NCBI RefSeq assembly: GCF_029433295.1
Contig: NZ_JAQTHV010000002.1
Coordinates: 310,001 to 374,000, forward strand
Length of the DNA: 64,000 bases
Direction of reading: 5' to 3'
Origin: Bifidobacterium sp. ESL0784
GTDB lineage: Bacteria > Actinomycetota > Actinomycetes > Actinomycetales > Bifidobacteriaceae
Under the pieces are notes generated by a model that worked only from the letters and a program-made list of their open reading frames with translations, made no database searches and was not told the origin of the DNA. The position numbers and the translations under genes are program-made. Shown here piece by piece: positions 1 to 8,000 of the stretch. Each line of letters begins with the position of its first letter. Within the stretch, counting starts at the first letter, position 1.

Positions 1-706
1 CAAGCTTGCCGTAATCGCCGGAATTGAAAATCACCAAACCGAGGACACTGTCGCTTTTGTGATCCTCGCTGACCGGCAAAACGAATGTGCCTGCCTCGCA
101 AGGGTAGACGTACTGGTCCGGCAAGCCGCTACCAGGTTGCTTGCGCGGCCGGTCGGAGCGCTTGATCGGAGGCTCCGGATTCAGGCACCCGGGAAATTCG
201 CGATAGATCTCATCGAGCTCGGCATTGGCAAGGCCACACTGGAAATCGTGGTTGCCATAGGTGACGGCCCATGGAACGTGACGTTCAATCAGCGGGCTGA
301 GGAACTGGGAAATCTCCTGACGCACCAGCTCACGGGTATGCTCAAGTTCGGTGTCGCGCAGGTTGGTCGCCGCCGTGCCCATCGACCATTTCTGCGGTGT
401 CCATGTGCGCTTGCGGAACGTCTTCGCGTATGCCTTGTCGTAACCGGCAATCTGGTTACCGGAAAAAATCACAATATCCGGGCGAGAACTGTCGAGCGCA
501 GCCTCGATCAGTTTGATGGTGTCCTTGTTTACCTTGGGCCCGTCCTGGATATCTGCCAATACCAAGACGCGGAACTTGCCGGAATCATGGAACTGGAGAC
601 GACCAAGACGCGCAGAGACGGAAACGGGCCGGGTATCGCCCTCCTGAACAGGCTGGATTCGCGGCTTTGACGAAAGATCACGCGTCATGTGTATCTGATC
701 AGTCAT
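1..706 (-). CDS. Metallophosphoesterase (3' end beyond window)
   Basis: The reverse strand reads as one open frame from the ATG at 706 to the window edge, about 235 residues. It has calcineurin-like phosphoesterase motifs in order: LADIQDGP near residue 46, FSGNQ near residue 75 and YGNHD near residue 134. The last is the conserved GNHD metal-binding motif. The first two are unusual: D-x-Q replaces the usual D-x-H, and GN replaces the usual GD. This suggests a DCR2/ICC-type subfamily or altered metal binding. An AAAGGTTGG stretch precedes the ATG. There is no signal peptide, so it is probably cytoplasmic. The substrate cannot be told, and the C-terminal part is missing from the window. Confidence 0.75.
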   Translation of the reverse strand, partial: MTDQIHMTRDLSSKPRIQPVQEGDTRPVSVSARLGRLQFHDSGKFRVLVLADIQDGPKVNKDTIKLIEAALDSSRPDIVIFSGNQIAGYDKAYAKTFRKRTWTPQKWSMGTAATNLRDTELEHTRELVRQEISQFLSPLIERHVPWAVTYGNHDFQCGLANAELDEIYREFPGCLNPEPPIKRSDRPRKQPGSGLPDQYVYPCEAGTFVLPVSEDHKSDSVLGLVIFNSGDYGKL

Positions 707-782
707 GATTCCAACCTTTGTGTCGTCGATAACCCCATCATATCGCCAATGTTATTAGCGGAATTATTATCCCACAACTAAT

Positions 783-816
783 AAAAGCCTCGCAACTAAA
801 AAGCTGCGAGGCTTTT
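783..816 (-). terminator. Rho-independent terminator after tRNA-Gln
   Basis: A 12-bp perfect stem (783-794 with 805-816, AAAAGCCTCGCA) has a short loop, and the 3' arm ends in TTTT when read on the minus strand. It lies just downstream of tRNA-Gln and probably ends the tRNA-Glu/tRNA-Gln transcript. Confidence 0.8.
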
Positions 817-825
817 GCATCTTTG

Positions 826-897
826 CTGGGGTACCTGGACTCGAACCAAGAACAACTGAACCAGAATCAGCCGTGTTGCCAATTACACCATACCCCA
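826..897 (-). tRNA. tRNA-Gln (CTG)
   Basis: It folds as a 72-nt cloverleaf on the minus strand. The acceptor is TGGGGTA with TACCCCA, the discriminator is G, the anticodon loop is TTCTGGT (anticodon CTG), and the T-loop is TTCGAGT. The U1-A72 pair is typical of bacterial tRNA-Gln. CCA is not encoded. It lies 42 nt from tRNA-Glu in the same orientation, so the two are probably co-transcribed. Confidence 0.95.
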
Positions 898-939
898 ATT
901 GGCTTGGTGCTGTAGCCGCTAAACAACTATAGCACTTCG

Positions 940-1012
940 TACCTCCAACCGGATTTGAACCGGTGTTGGCGCCGTGAGAGGGCGTAGTCCTAGACCGCTA
1001 GACGATGGAGGC
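940..1012 (-). tRNA. tRNA-Glu (CTC)
   Basis: It folds as a 73-nt cloverleaf on the minus strand. The acceptor is GCCTCCA with TGGAGGT, the discriminator is A, and the anticodon loop is CTCTCAC (anticodon CTC). It is followed by tRNA-Gln and preceded upstream by gltX, whose product charges it. Confidence 0.95.
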
Positions 1013-1143
1013 TTAACTTATCGCTGCCCTTCCCAAGGCAACAAACTAATAGTTTAGAGGAAAGCGAGAGCAAACGCAACCCGGCGTGTTGTACGGTATC
1101 ACATCAGTTACAGATGCAATTCTGACGCCAGACGGGTGCCCTC

Positions 1144-1246
1144 AGTGTCCTGTTTATCGTATTTGCCAACCGAGATGCGCTAAACAGGACACTCAACTCC
1201 TATCAGCGACCCACTTAGCGCATCTGTGAACCCCAGTACGATAAAC
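1144..1246. repeat. Composite interleaved inverted-repeat element
   Basis: Three inverted-repeat pairs are interlaced between tRNA-Glu and gltX. Pair A is 1144-1156 with 1181-1193 (13 bp, core GTGTCCTGTTTA). Pair B is 1152-1161 with 1237-1246 (GTTTATCGTA, 10 bp). Pair C is 1173-1183 with 1215-1225 (AGATGCGCTAA, 11 bp). A and B share bases 1152-1156, and A and C share bases 1181-1183, so pair A competes with B and C. It could be a gltX terminator region or a small palindromic repeat. The function is unknown. Confidence 0.6.
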
Positions 1247-1304
1247 ACGCCGCTTAAACATATTCAGCGTCGTCTTTAGCACATAAACACGAAGGACGAA
1301 CCGA

Positions 1305-2828
1305 TTACAGGTGCTCCCTGAGGCCCTTCAGACGGGCGAGGGTGAGCGGCTTGCCGATGATCTCCATCGACTCGAAAAGCGGCGGGGAGACGCGGCGGCC
1401 GGACATGGCCACACGCACCGGGCCGAACGCCAGACGCGGCTTGAAACCGCCATCCTCAACCAATGCCTTGTTGAGCGTCTCGTGCAGGTTGTCGGTCTTC
1501 CAATCGGATTCGGCAACGTCACTCAGCGCGGCGATGGCCTTGTCGAGCACTTCGGCGGCGGAATCCTTGAGCGTCTTGCGGGCGTCGTCCTCGGGCTCGA
1601 TGTATTCGTCTTCGCTTAGCAGGCTTCCGGCCATGCCGGCGACCTCACCGAGCAGACGCACGCGCGGCTGGACCAGCGGCGCAGCGGCGGTGAGGATCCG
1701 GCGTTCGCGGTCGGTCAGCTTGTCCCACGAATCGGCGGAAACCACGCCGTCACGGCGCAGGTATGGCACGGAGCGGTTGAGGAAGTCCTGCGGTTCGAGC
1801 ATGCGAATGTGCTCGGCGTTGATGGAAATGGCCTTGTCGATGTCGAAATGGGCCGGGTTGGCCTTGACGTCGCGGATATCGAACTTCTCGACCATCTCAT
1901 CCATGCTGAAGACGTCACGGTCGGGCGCGATCGACCAACCGAGCAGCGCCAGATAGTTCAAGAGGCCCTCGGGAATAAAGCCGTTCTCGCGGTGCAGGAA
2001 GAGGTTGGACTCCGGGTCGCGCTTGGAGAGCTTCTTCTTGCCCTTACCCATGACATAAGGCATATGGCCGAAGAGCGGCATCTCACGAGCGATGCCGAGC
2101 TTGATGAGATAACGGTAGAGCACGACCTGACGAGGCGTGGAGCTCAGCAGATCCTCGCCGCGCAACACGACATTGATGCGCATGAGCGCGTCGTCGACCG
2201 GGTTGGTGAGTGTATAGAGCGGGTCACCGTTCGGGCGCACAATGACATAATCGGGAACGCTGCCGGCCTTGAATTCGATGTGACCGCGGATGAGGTCGTC
2301 GAAGGCGATATCCTCATCGGGCATCTTGATACGCAGCGCGGGCTTGCGACCTTCGGCCTTGAACGCGGTCTTCTGCTCGTCAGTCAGGTTGCGGTCGTAG
2401 CCGTCGTAGCCGAACGCCTTCGGACGGCCTGCAGCGACGTTACGCGCCTCAATCTCCTCGGCGGTGGAATAGGATTCGTAGGCGTAACCGGCATCGAGCA
2501 GCTTCTGAGCGACGTCCTTATAGATGTCGCCGCGCTCGGACTGGCGGTACGGGCCGTCGGGGCCGCCGACATTGATGCCCTCGTCCCAGTCGATATTCAG
2601 CCAGTTCAGGGCGTCGATAATCTGGTTGTAGCTTTCCTCGGAATCACGCTCGTTGTCGGTGTCCTCGATACGGAAGACGAAGGTGCCGTGCGTGTGCCGC
2701 GCCTCTGCCCAGTTGAAGAGGGCGGTGCGCACCATGCCGACGTGCGGCGTGCCGGTGGGCGACGGGCAGAAGCGAACACGGACGTCTTTGGGCAGTTCTG
2801 GTCGTGAATCAGTTGAATTTTCAGTCAT
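1305..2828 (-). CDS. gltX: Glutamate--tRNA ligase
   Basis: A class I aminoacyl-tRNA synthetase of 507 aa, the normal length for bacterial GluRS. It charges tRNA-Glu with glutamate in the cytoplasm. The HIGH-type motif is [11 protein letters not shown] (residues 21-31) and the KMSKS-type motif is KLSKR (266-270). The C-terminal half carries the anticodon-binding helical domain. The ATG at 2828 is preceded by a GGGG stretch, a weak ribosome-binding site. tRNA-Glu and tRNA-Gln lie just downstream on the same strand. No glutaminyl-tRNA synthetase is present in the window, and members of this family in Actinomycetota are usually non-discriminating, with GatCAB correcting Glu-tRNA-Gln. That non-discriminating role is inferred. 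Confidence 0.97.
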   Translation of the reverse strand: MTENSTDSRPELPKDVRVRFCPSPTGTPHVGMVRTALFNWAEARHTHGTFVFRIEDTDNERDSEESYNQIIDALNWLNIDWDEGINVGGPDGPYRQSERGDIYKDVAQKLLDAGYAYESYSTAEEIEARNVAAGRPKAFGYDGYDRNLTDEQKTAFKAEGRKPALRIKMPDEDIAFDDLIRGHIEFKAGSVPDYVIVRPNGDPLYTLTNPVDDALMRINVVLRGEDLLSSTPRQVVLYRYLIKLGIAREMPLFGHMPYVMGKGKKKLSKRDPESNLFLHRENGFIPEGLLNYLALLGWSIAPDRDVFSMDEMVEKFDIRDVKANPAHFDIDKAISINAEHIRMLEPQDFLNRSVPYLRRDGVVSADSWDKLTDRERRILTAAAPLVQPRVRLLGEVAGMAGSLLSEDEYIEPEDDARKTLKDSAAEVLDKAIAALSDVAESDWKTDNLHETLNKALVEDGGFKPRLAFGPVRVAMSGRRVSPPLFESMEIIGKPLTLARLKGLREHL

Positions 2829-2983
2829 AACCCCATTATGCCGCGCGTGATTGACGGGAATACCAGCATGTGGCCATAAAAATTGACGAGCCTTCCCGCG
2901 ACGTCAGGAAAAGCAAGTTCACGCACATAAAACAATAAAAAATGGCAGCCAGGAACATCTCCCGACTGCCAAAATACCGACGG

Positions 2984-4528
2984 CTACTGTATATGAATCG
3001 CTGTCCACGAAACCGGCGGCAACGCAATCTTCACGCTACCGGATTGCGGGTCGAGCGTAGCGGTTTCATTGGTATGAGGAGTTACACGATTTTGCTGTTC
3101 AAGGGTGTTCTTCGCAAACATGTCGTCATCGTGCAGCGTCTTGGCATCCAGTTTCACCTCGGAGCTGCCACACAGCTCGGCGGGCAGCTTGATTTCGAAT
3201 TCGGCCTCGGCTTCCAGAGAACGGTTGACCGCGAAGACGGACACCGAGCCGTCCGCGCCACGCACCGCCACCGCGTTGACACCGTTCACCTCGCCATAAC
3301 GCGGCGTGGACACCTGTGCGGAATCCAGCTTCGGTTCCAGCACCGTGCCGCCCTTCGCCAGCTTCGCAGTGATCGAGAACGGATAGAACGTCGTCTGCCG
3401 CCACGCCGGGCCGCCGGGAGCCGTCATAATCGGCGCGATGACGTTCACCAGCTGCGCCAGGCTCGCGGCGTGCACACGGTCCGCGTTCTTCAACAGGGTA
3501 ATCATCAGATCACCGAAGACCACCGCATCCGCCGCCGAATACACATCCTCCAGAAGATGCGGGGCAACCGGCCAATTGCCGATACCCTCAGGATTCTTGC
3601 TTTCCTTGGCATCGTGGTACCAGATGTTCCATTCATCAAACGAAAGATAGACGTTGTGCTTGCTCTTGAGCCTTGCCTTGGTCGCGTCGATGGTGGAAGC
3701 GGCATCACGAATGAAACCGTCCATATCCACGCCGGAGGCGAGGAAACTGGCCATGTCGCCATCGTGGGGCTGATAGTATGCGTGGCAGGAAACGAAATCA
3801 ACCAGATCATAGGCCTTGGAAAGCACCGTCTCCTCCCAGGTGCCGAAGGTTTGCATGCCATGCGACGACGAACCGCACACCACAAGTTCAAGGTTCGGAT
3901 CCATCTGGCGCATGCCGGCAGCCAACGACGCGGCAAGGGTGCCATAGTCTTCGGCGCTCTTGTGGCCGAGCTGCCATGGGCCGTCCATCTCGTTGCCCAA
4001 GCACCACATACGGATGTCGAACGGCTTGTCGGCACCGTTGGCACGACGTTGTTCGGAGAGTTTTGTGCCGCTGGGAACGTTGGCATATTCAAGCAGATCG
4101 AGCGCACTTTCAAGCCCGCGAGTTCCGAGATTCACCGCCTCCATCAGTTCGTTGCCGCCCACCTTGCGCAGCCACTTGACCATTTCGTGCAGGCCGAACT
4201 GGTTGGTTTCGGTGGAATGCCAAGCCAGATCCAAACGCCTCGGACGCTCTTGTTTCGGGCCGACGCCGTCTTCCCAACGGTATCCGGACACGAAATTACC
4301 GCCGGGATATCGAATAGTCGTTGCTCCAAGCTCTCGGACCAGGTCGATCACGTCCTGACGGAAACCGTTTTCGTCGGCGGTGGGATGGTCTGGTTCGTAG
4401 ATTCCTGTATAGACACAACGCCCGAGATGTTCGACGAACGAGCCGAACAGTCTGTCGCTGACCTTCTCCACCTCGAAATCATTATCGATAACGAACTGAG
4501 CCTGAAGTTTCGATGAATTATTATGCAT
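2984..4528 (-). CDS. abfA: GH51 alpha-L-arabinofuranosidase
   Basis: An intracellular glycoside hydrolase of family GH51, 514 aa with the start used here. It removes terminal alpha-L-arabinofuranose from arabinoxylan or arabinan oligosaccharides. The acid/base Glu lies in WCLGNEMDG (E180) and the nucleophile in SFDEWNIWY (E299). The N-terminal SFVEHLGRCVYTGIYEP is the usual family opening. No signal peptide is seen. The ATG at 4528 is chosen because GGGGA precedes it and the family N-terminus starts close to it. An ATG at 4570 would add 14 residues but has no ribosome-binding site and falls inside a palindrome. It is the last gene of the glycosidase run, 74 nt after the AGE-family gene. Confidence 0.93.
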   Translation of the reverse strand: MHNNSSKLQAQFVIDNDFEVEKVSDRLFGSFVEHLGRCVYTGIYEPDHPTADENGFRQDVIDLVRELGATTIRYPGGNFVSGYRWEDGVGPKQERPRRLDLAWHSTETNQFGLHEMVKWLRKVGGNELMEAVNLGTRGLESALDLLEYANVPSGTKLSEQRRANGADKPFDIRMWCLGNEMDGPWQLGHKSAEDYGTLAASLAAGMRQMDPNLELVVCGSSSHGMQTFGTWEETVLSKAYDLVDFVSCHAYYQPHDGDMASFLASGVDMDGFIRDAASTIDATKARLKSKHNVYLSFDEWNIWYHDAKESKNPEGIGNWPVAPHLLEDVYSAADAVVFGDLMITLLKNADRVHAASLAQLVNVIAPIMTAPGGPAWRQTTFYPFSITAKLAKGGTVLEPKLDSAQVSTPRYGEVNGVNAVAVRGADGSVSVFAVNRSLEAEAEFEIKLPAELCGSSEVKLDAKTLHDDDMFAKNTLEQQNRVTPHTNETATLDPQSGSVKIALPPVSWTAIHIQ

Positions 4529-4551
4529 TATTCCCCAATATATATGCTTAC

Positions 4552-4579
4552 CGTTGAAACATGCTTTCATATTTCAACG
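4552..4579. promoter_or_regulatory. Palindrome upstream of GH51 gene
   Basis: CGTTGAAA (4552-4559) and TTTCAACG (4572-4579) form perfect 8-bp arms around a 12-nt spacer, in the gap between the AGE-family gene and the GH51 start. It could be an operator for a dimeric regulator. This is inferred from symmetry and position only. Confidence 0.35.
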
Positions 4580-4602
4580 TATAGCAGTTCTTTCTTGCTT
4601 GA

Positions 4603-5877
4603 CTATTGTGCGTTTTTGATTGCGGTCGCGATGGATACCGCTGGATCCAAGTATGGGATCAGAGTGGATTGGAAGGCGTGGTAGACGTCGGACTTGCCCG
4701 GCCACACCGTGCCGATGACGCGGTTGCCTTGGTCCAATTGGTGGAACCAGCTGCCTTTCTCATGGTCGATCAGATGCTCGTCGACGTACCGAGCGAACTG
4801 AGCGTACCGGTCGAGATACTCTTCTTTGCCGGTGACCTTGTAGAGTGTGGCGGACGTGTTGAGCGCCTCGGCCAACGTCCAGTGCATGCGGTCGGTGACC
4901 ACCGGGTTGCCGTTCCAGTCGACGGTATAGGCCATGCCCACCGTGCCGTTGCGGTTCCAGCCGTCGGCGACCGCCTGGCGGAACAGATGCTCGGCTGCGT
5001 CGATATAAGGCCGTGCACCTGCGCGGTTGGCGAAGGAGCTCAACGCCCACTGGGTGATGAGGCGCGCCCATTCGATGCCGTGGCCCGGGGTGGCGCCGTA
5101 GGGCTTGAACTGGTCGTCCTTCTTGTCGGCGTTGTATTCGAGGTTGATCGACCAGTCCGCCCCGAAATGCTCGGGGATGCGCCAGCCGTTGCCTTTCGCC
5201 CAGCCGATGACGTGATCGACGATGCGGCCGGCCCGTGCACGGTACTTGTTGTCGCCGGTGGCGTCGGCCACGGCCAGGAACGCCTCGGTGGTATGCATGT
5301 TCGCGTTGACGCCACGGTAGTCGTCAAGCTCGGTGAAATCGCTGTTCCACGTATCCACCGCCAATCCGACTTCGTCATCCCAGAAATACTCGTCGTAGGT
5401 CTTCAAGACCTCGTCCAGCAGTTCCTTGGCTCCGAGACGCCCAGCCAACAGAGCGGAGGACGCGGAAAGCATCACGAAGGCGTGCGGGTAGCAGGTCTTG
5501 CCCGGCTCCGGGGTGCCGTCGGCTTGGATCGAAGGATACCATCCGCCGTTCTTGTCGTCGTGCAGAACGCCCGTAAGGCCCTTGAGCCCCGCATCCACAA
5601 GCTTTTCGGCTCCCGGCCAGCCCAGCATCGCCGCGATCGAGTAGACATGCGTCATCCGCCCGGTAATCCAGGTCTGCACGCCGTGCGACGGGTCGATCCG
5701 GCCTTCGTCGTCAAGCCAGCCCGAGCCTCCCTGCGGCACCGCGAAACCCTTGCCGAAGTCCAGTAATTCGTAAGTCTCGCTTGCCATGAACGTGCGATTG
5801 GCCACCGTGCCCAGCTCGTATTTCGGATTCAACTGCGGCTTCTCAGCGTCTTGTTTGCTTGTATCCGTATCTTTCAT
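4603..5877 (-). CDS. AGE family epimerase/isomerase
   Basis: A 424-aa protein of the N-acylglucosamine 2-epimerase superfamily (alpha6/alpha6 barrel), the usual length. Members isomerise free sugars in the cytoplasm, for example mannose to fructose or glucose to mannose, or epimerise GlcNAc to ManNAc. Seen here are MHTTEAFLAVADATGD near residue 190 and TPGHGIEWARL near 270, which carry His residues typical of the active site. Good ribosome-binding site AAGGAAAG. It lies between the GH115-like and GH51 genes. Beside a GH38 alpha-mannosidase, mannose isomerase activity is the most attractive guess, but the sequence alone does not fix the substrate. Confidence 0.85.
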   Translation of the reverse strand: MKDTDTSKQDAEKPQLNPKYELGTVANRTFMASETYELLDFGKGFAVPQGGSGWLDDEGRIDPSHGVQTWITGRMTHVYSIAAMLGWPGAEKLVDAGLKGLTGVLHDDKNGGWYPSIQADGTPEPGKTCYPHAFVMLSASSALLAGRLGAKELLDEVLKTYDEYFWDDEVGLAVDTWNSDFTELDDYRGVNANMHTTEAFLAVADATGDNKYRARAGRIVDHVIGWAKGNGWRIPEHFGADWSINLEYNADKKDDQFKPYGATPGHGIEWARLITQWALSSFANRAGARPYIDAAEHLFRQAVADGWNRNGTVGMAYTVDWNGNPVVTDRMHWTLAEALNTSATLYKVTGKEEYLDRYAQFARYVDEHLIDHEKGSWFHQLDQGNRVIGTVWPGKSDVYHAFQSTLIPYLDPAVSIATAIKNAQ

Positions 5878-5912
5878 TGTTCATCTTTCCTTATTAGGTA
5901 CAACTATATTTA

Positions 5913-5923
5913 TTGATATTGAA
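5913..5923. promoter_or_regulatory. Shared motif TTGATATTGAA, copy 1
   Basis: This 11-mer lies in the 59-nt gap before the AGE-family gene. The same 11-mer lies in the equivalent gap before the GH38 gene (11189-11199), and a looser version (CGACATTGAA) lies near 18030 ahead of the transporter genes. It may be a regulator half-site. Evidence is the repetition only. Confidence 0.3.
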
Positions 5924-5936
5924 ATCCCGGCAATAC

Positions 5937-7952
5937 TCAGCGCTGCCAAGCGGCTTTCATCGCGGCGAATATCTCGTCATCCGTCTTGTACTTCTCCATC
6001 GTCGCAATCACAAACACGGTTTTCTCGCCTTCGGGGTACATGAAGTCACGCTTCCATTGGTAGAAGTGCGGACCGTCACCCATCACACGGACATATGACA
6101 TCAACTTGCCACAGATATAGGCGCTCTGACTGACGTCGGCCAAGCAGTCATTATCCCAGAAACCGGCCCATTTGCCATGTTCACGCGCCTGCATGGCGGC
6201 GTTGCCCGCAGCGAACTCGTCACGGGCAAGACCGGCGTAATAGAACGCGTGGCGCCAACGCCCCTGATCCGCCTGAAGCAGGCTCTGACATACATAGCAG
6301 GCACCGGACACGCAATGGCTGTAGATATTAGCCATCAAACCGATGCTGTCACGAACCAGCCCGGCCTCGGCAGCATCACCGTTCAATTCGATTTGCGCCG
6401 CGACAGATTCAACCTGCAGCAGGAAATCACGGTAACGCTTTACGGCGGGGGCCACTTGGTCACGGTAGTGAAGGACCTGGGTACGAAGATCGGGGCCGTC
6501 GCACATCCACTTGAGATCCGGGGAAGGCTCGTTGTGATTGCGCAGATACTGGGTGATCAGCATGCGCGGGACATGGTTGAAGTATTGCTCGCCCGCGCAA
6601 TCGTCCCAGTTCGGCCCGTAATGGACGGCGATATTCCAATACTGCTCAAACAAGGCAAACACGGCCTCGACGTTGCGCTCGCCATAGTAATCGGCGATAT
6701 ACGATTTGGCCGTCTGCTCGAAATCGACCGTTCCCTCACGCCATAGCGCGGCAATCATATTGAGCATGTACACATGAGGCTTGATATTCGAGGAATTGAT
6801 AATCCATACATCGTCGCCGCCGTTATGGATCACCGCTTCGAGCTCCTGTTGAATGAGCCTGGGATCGCAGCACAACTGCGTGATATGGTTGGCCGCCTGC
6901 AGATCGTAGAAGCTGGCATGGTAATAGATACCGTTGCCCCCGTCGCCTTCAGGCATCGCCGGAACCCGGGGATTCCAGTTCTCCTGTCGCCGGGAAACCA
7001 TTCTGCCGAAACCGTTGTCGGACCAGATCTTGATCAACGCCTCAGGGTATTTCAGCAACCCCTTGCGGCAGAGATCCATCATCTCGCCATACAGATAAAT
7101 GCAGCAGGGTGCACCGGGGTAAGCACGCTGTACCATTTTATATTGCAAATCAATGACTTCGCTGAGCACTTTGCCCCGCTCCTCGTCGGTATCGTAACGC
7201 GCGTCCACGTTCCAGAACGGCTGGTCGCCCTGACCACGAAAACCGAGCGTCCATATCGTGCGCTGGTCCTTCTGCTCGTCGATGGCCTTTTGCCACAAGG
7301 CCTGGAACCGGTCTTTCTGCTCGGGCCAAAGCGGCTCGACGCCGGGATAGGCCGTCGCAAACATCGGTGCGCCCAACGGCGTGACGTGATGCTGATTGAT
7401 ATAGAACCCCATATCGCGGGCCAGTTTCAGATGCGGCTCCCCGCGTTGGCCGGAACCCGGGATGACCAGATTGCCGCCCAAACGATAGATCGTCTCGAAG
7501 GCCAGACGCCAAGGCTTGGTTTTATCGTTGTCGACCTGCCAATTCTCCAACAGCACCTCGTCGTTGACGAAGAAACCGCGGTAGGTGACAGCGGCGGGTT
7601 TGCTGACGATATGAAGATCATCCTCGACTTCGATACGCTCGCACAGCTCAAAACGCTGGTCGTCCCAGAACCAGAAATCCTTGACACCAAGAATCTCGCG
7701 GCTGAAAGCGTACAGGCCGAAGATGAAACCAAAATCGTCACCGGCATGGATCTCGACATTGCCGCCGGCAGCATCAATCTCATAGGCTTCCGAATCGTGC
7801 GGTCCATCGACCAACACGATATCCGCACCTTTGCCACCTGCCGGCAACAACACCTTGCCGATGTCGCGCAGCACGTCCTCGACGGCAAACGACACCGCTT
7901 TCGAGGGCTTGTCGCCGACTACCCGTGTTTGCGAAGTGATAAAACTTGACAT
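5937..7952 (-). CDS. GH115-family glycoside hydrolase (probable alpha-glucuronidase)
   Basis: A 671-aa cytoplasmic protein resembling family GH115, whose characterised members remove alpha-1,2-linked glucuronic or 4-O-methylglucuronic acid from xylan. Recognisable stretches are IFGLYAFSREILGVKDFWFW and YRGFFVNDEVLLENW in the N-terminal third, then the long barrel region. Most GH115 enzymes exceed 800 residues. This one lacks the C-terminal extension, so it may be a short branch with another specificity. The ATG at 7952 is chosen because GGGAG lies 9 nt upstream; a TTG three codons earlier sits too close to it. The free glucuronate it would release feeds uxaC/uxuB/manD further upstream in the locus. 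Confidence 0.8.
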   Translation of the reverse strand: MSSFITSQTRVVGDKPSKAVSFAVEDVLRDIGKVLLPAGGKGADIVLVDGPHDSEAYEIDAAGGNVEIHAGDDFGFIFGLYAFSREILGVKDFWFWDDQRFELCERIEVEDDLHIVSKPAAVTYRGFFVNDEVLLENWQVDNDKTKPWRLAFETIYRLGGNLVIPGSGQRGEPHLKLARDMGFYINQHHVTPLGAPMFATAYPGVEPLWPEQKDRFQALWQKAIDEQKDQRTIWTLGFRGQGDQPFWNVDARYDTDEERGKVLSEVIDLQYKMVQRAYPGAPCCIYLYGEMMDLCRKGLLKYPEALIKIWSDNGFGRMVSRRQENWNPRVPAMPEGDGGNGIYYHASFYDLQAANHITQLCCDPRLIQQELEAVIHNGGDDVWIINSSNIKPHVYMLNMIAALWREGTVDFEQTAKSYIADYYGERNVEAVFALFEQYWNIAVHYGPNWDDCAGEQYFNHVPRMLITQYLRNHNEPSPDLKWMCDGPDLRTQVLHYRDQVAPAVKRYRDFLLQVESVAAQIELNGDAAEAGLVRDSIGLMANIYSHCVSGACYVCQSLLQADQGRWRHAFYYAGLARDEFAAGNAAMQAREHGKWAGFWDNDCLADVSQSAYICGKLMSYVRVMGDGPHFYQWKRDFMYPEGEKTVFVIATMEKYKTDDEIFAAMKAAWQR

Positions 7953-8000
7953 GGTTTTCAACTCCCGTTAGAGATATACCGCAAGATTGCCTGGCCGCTT

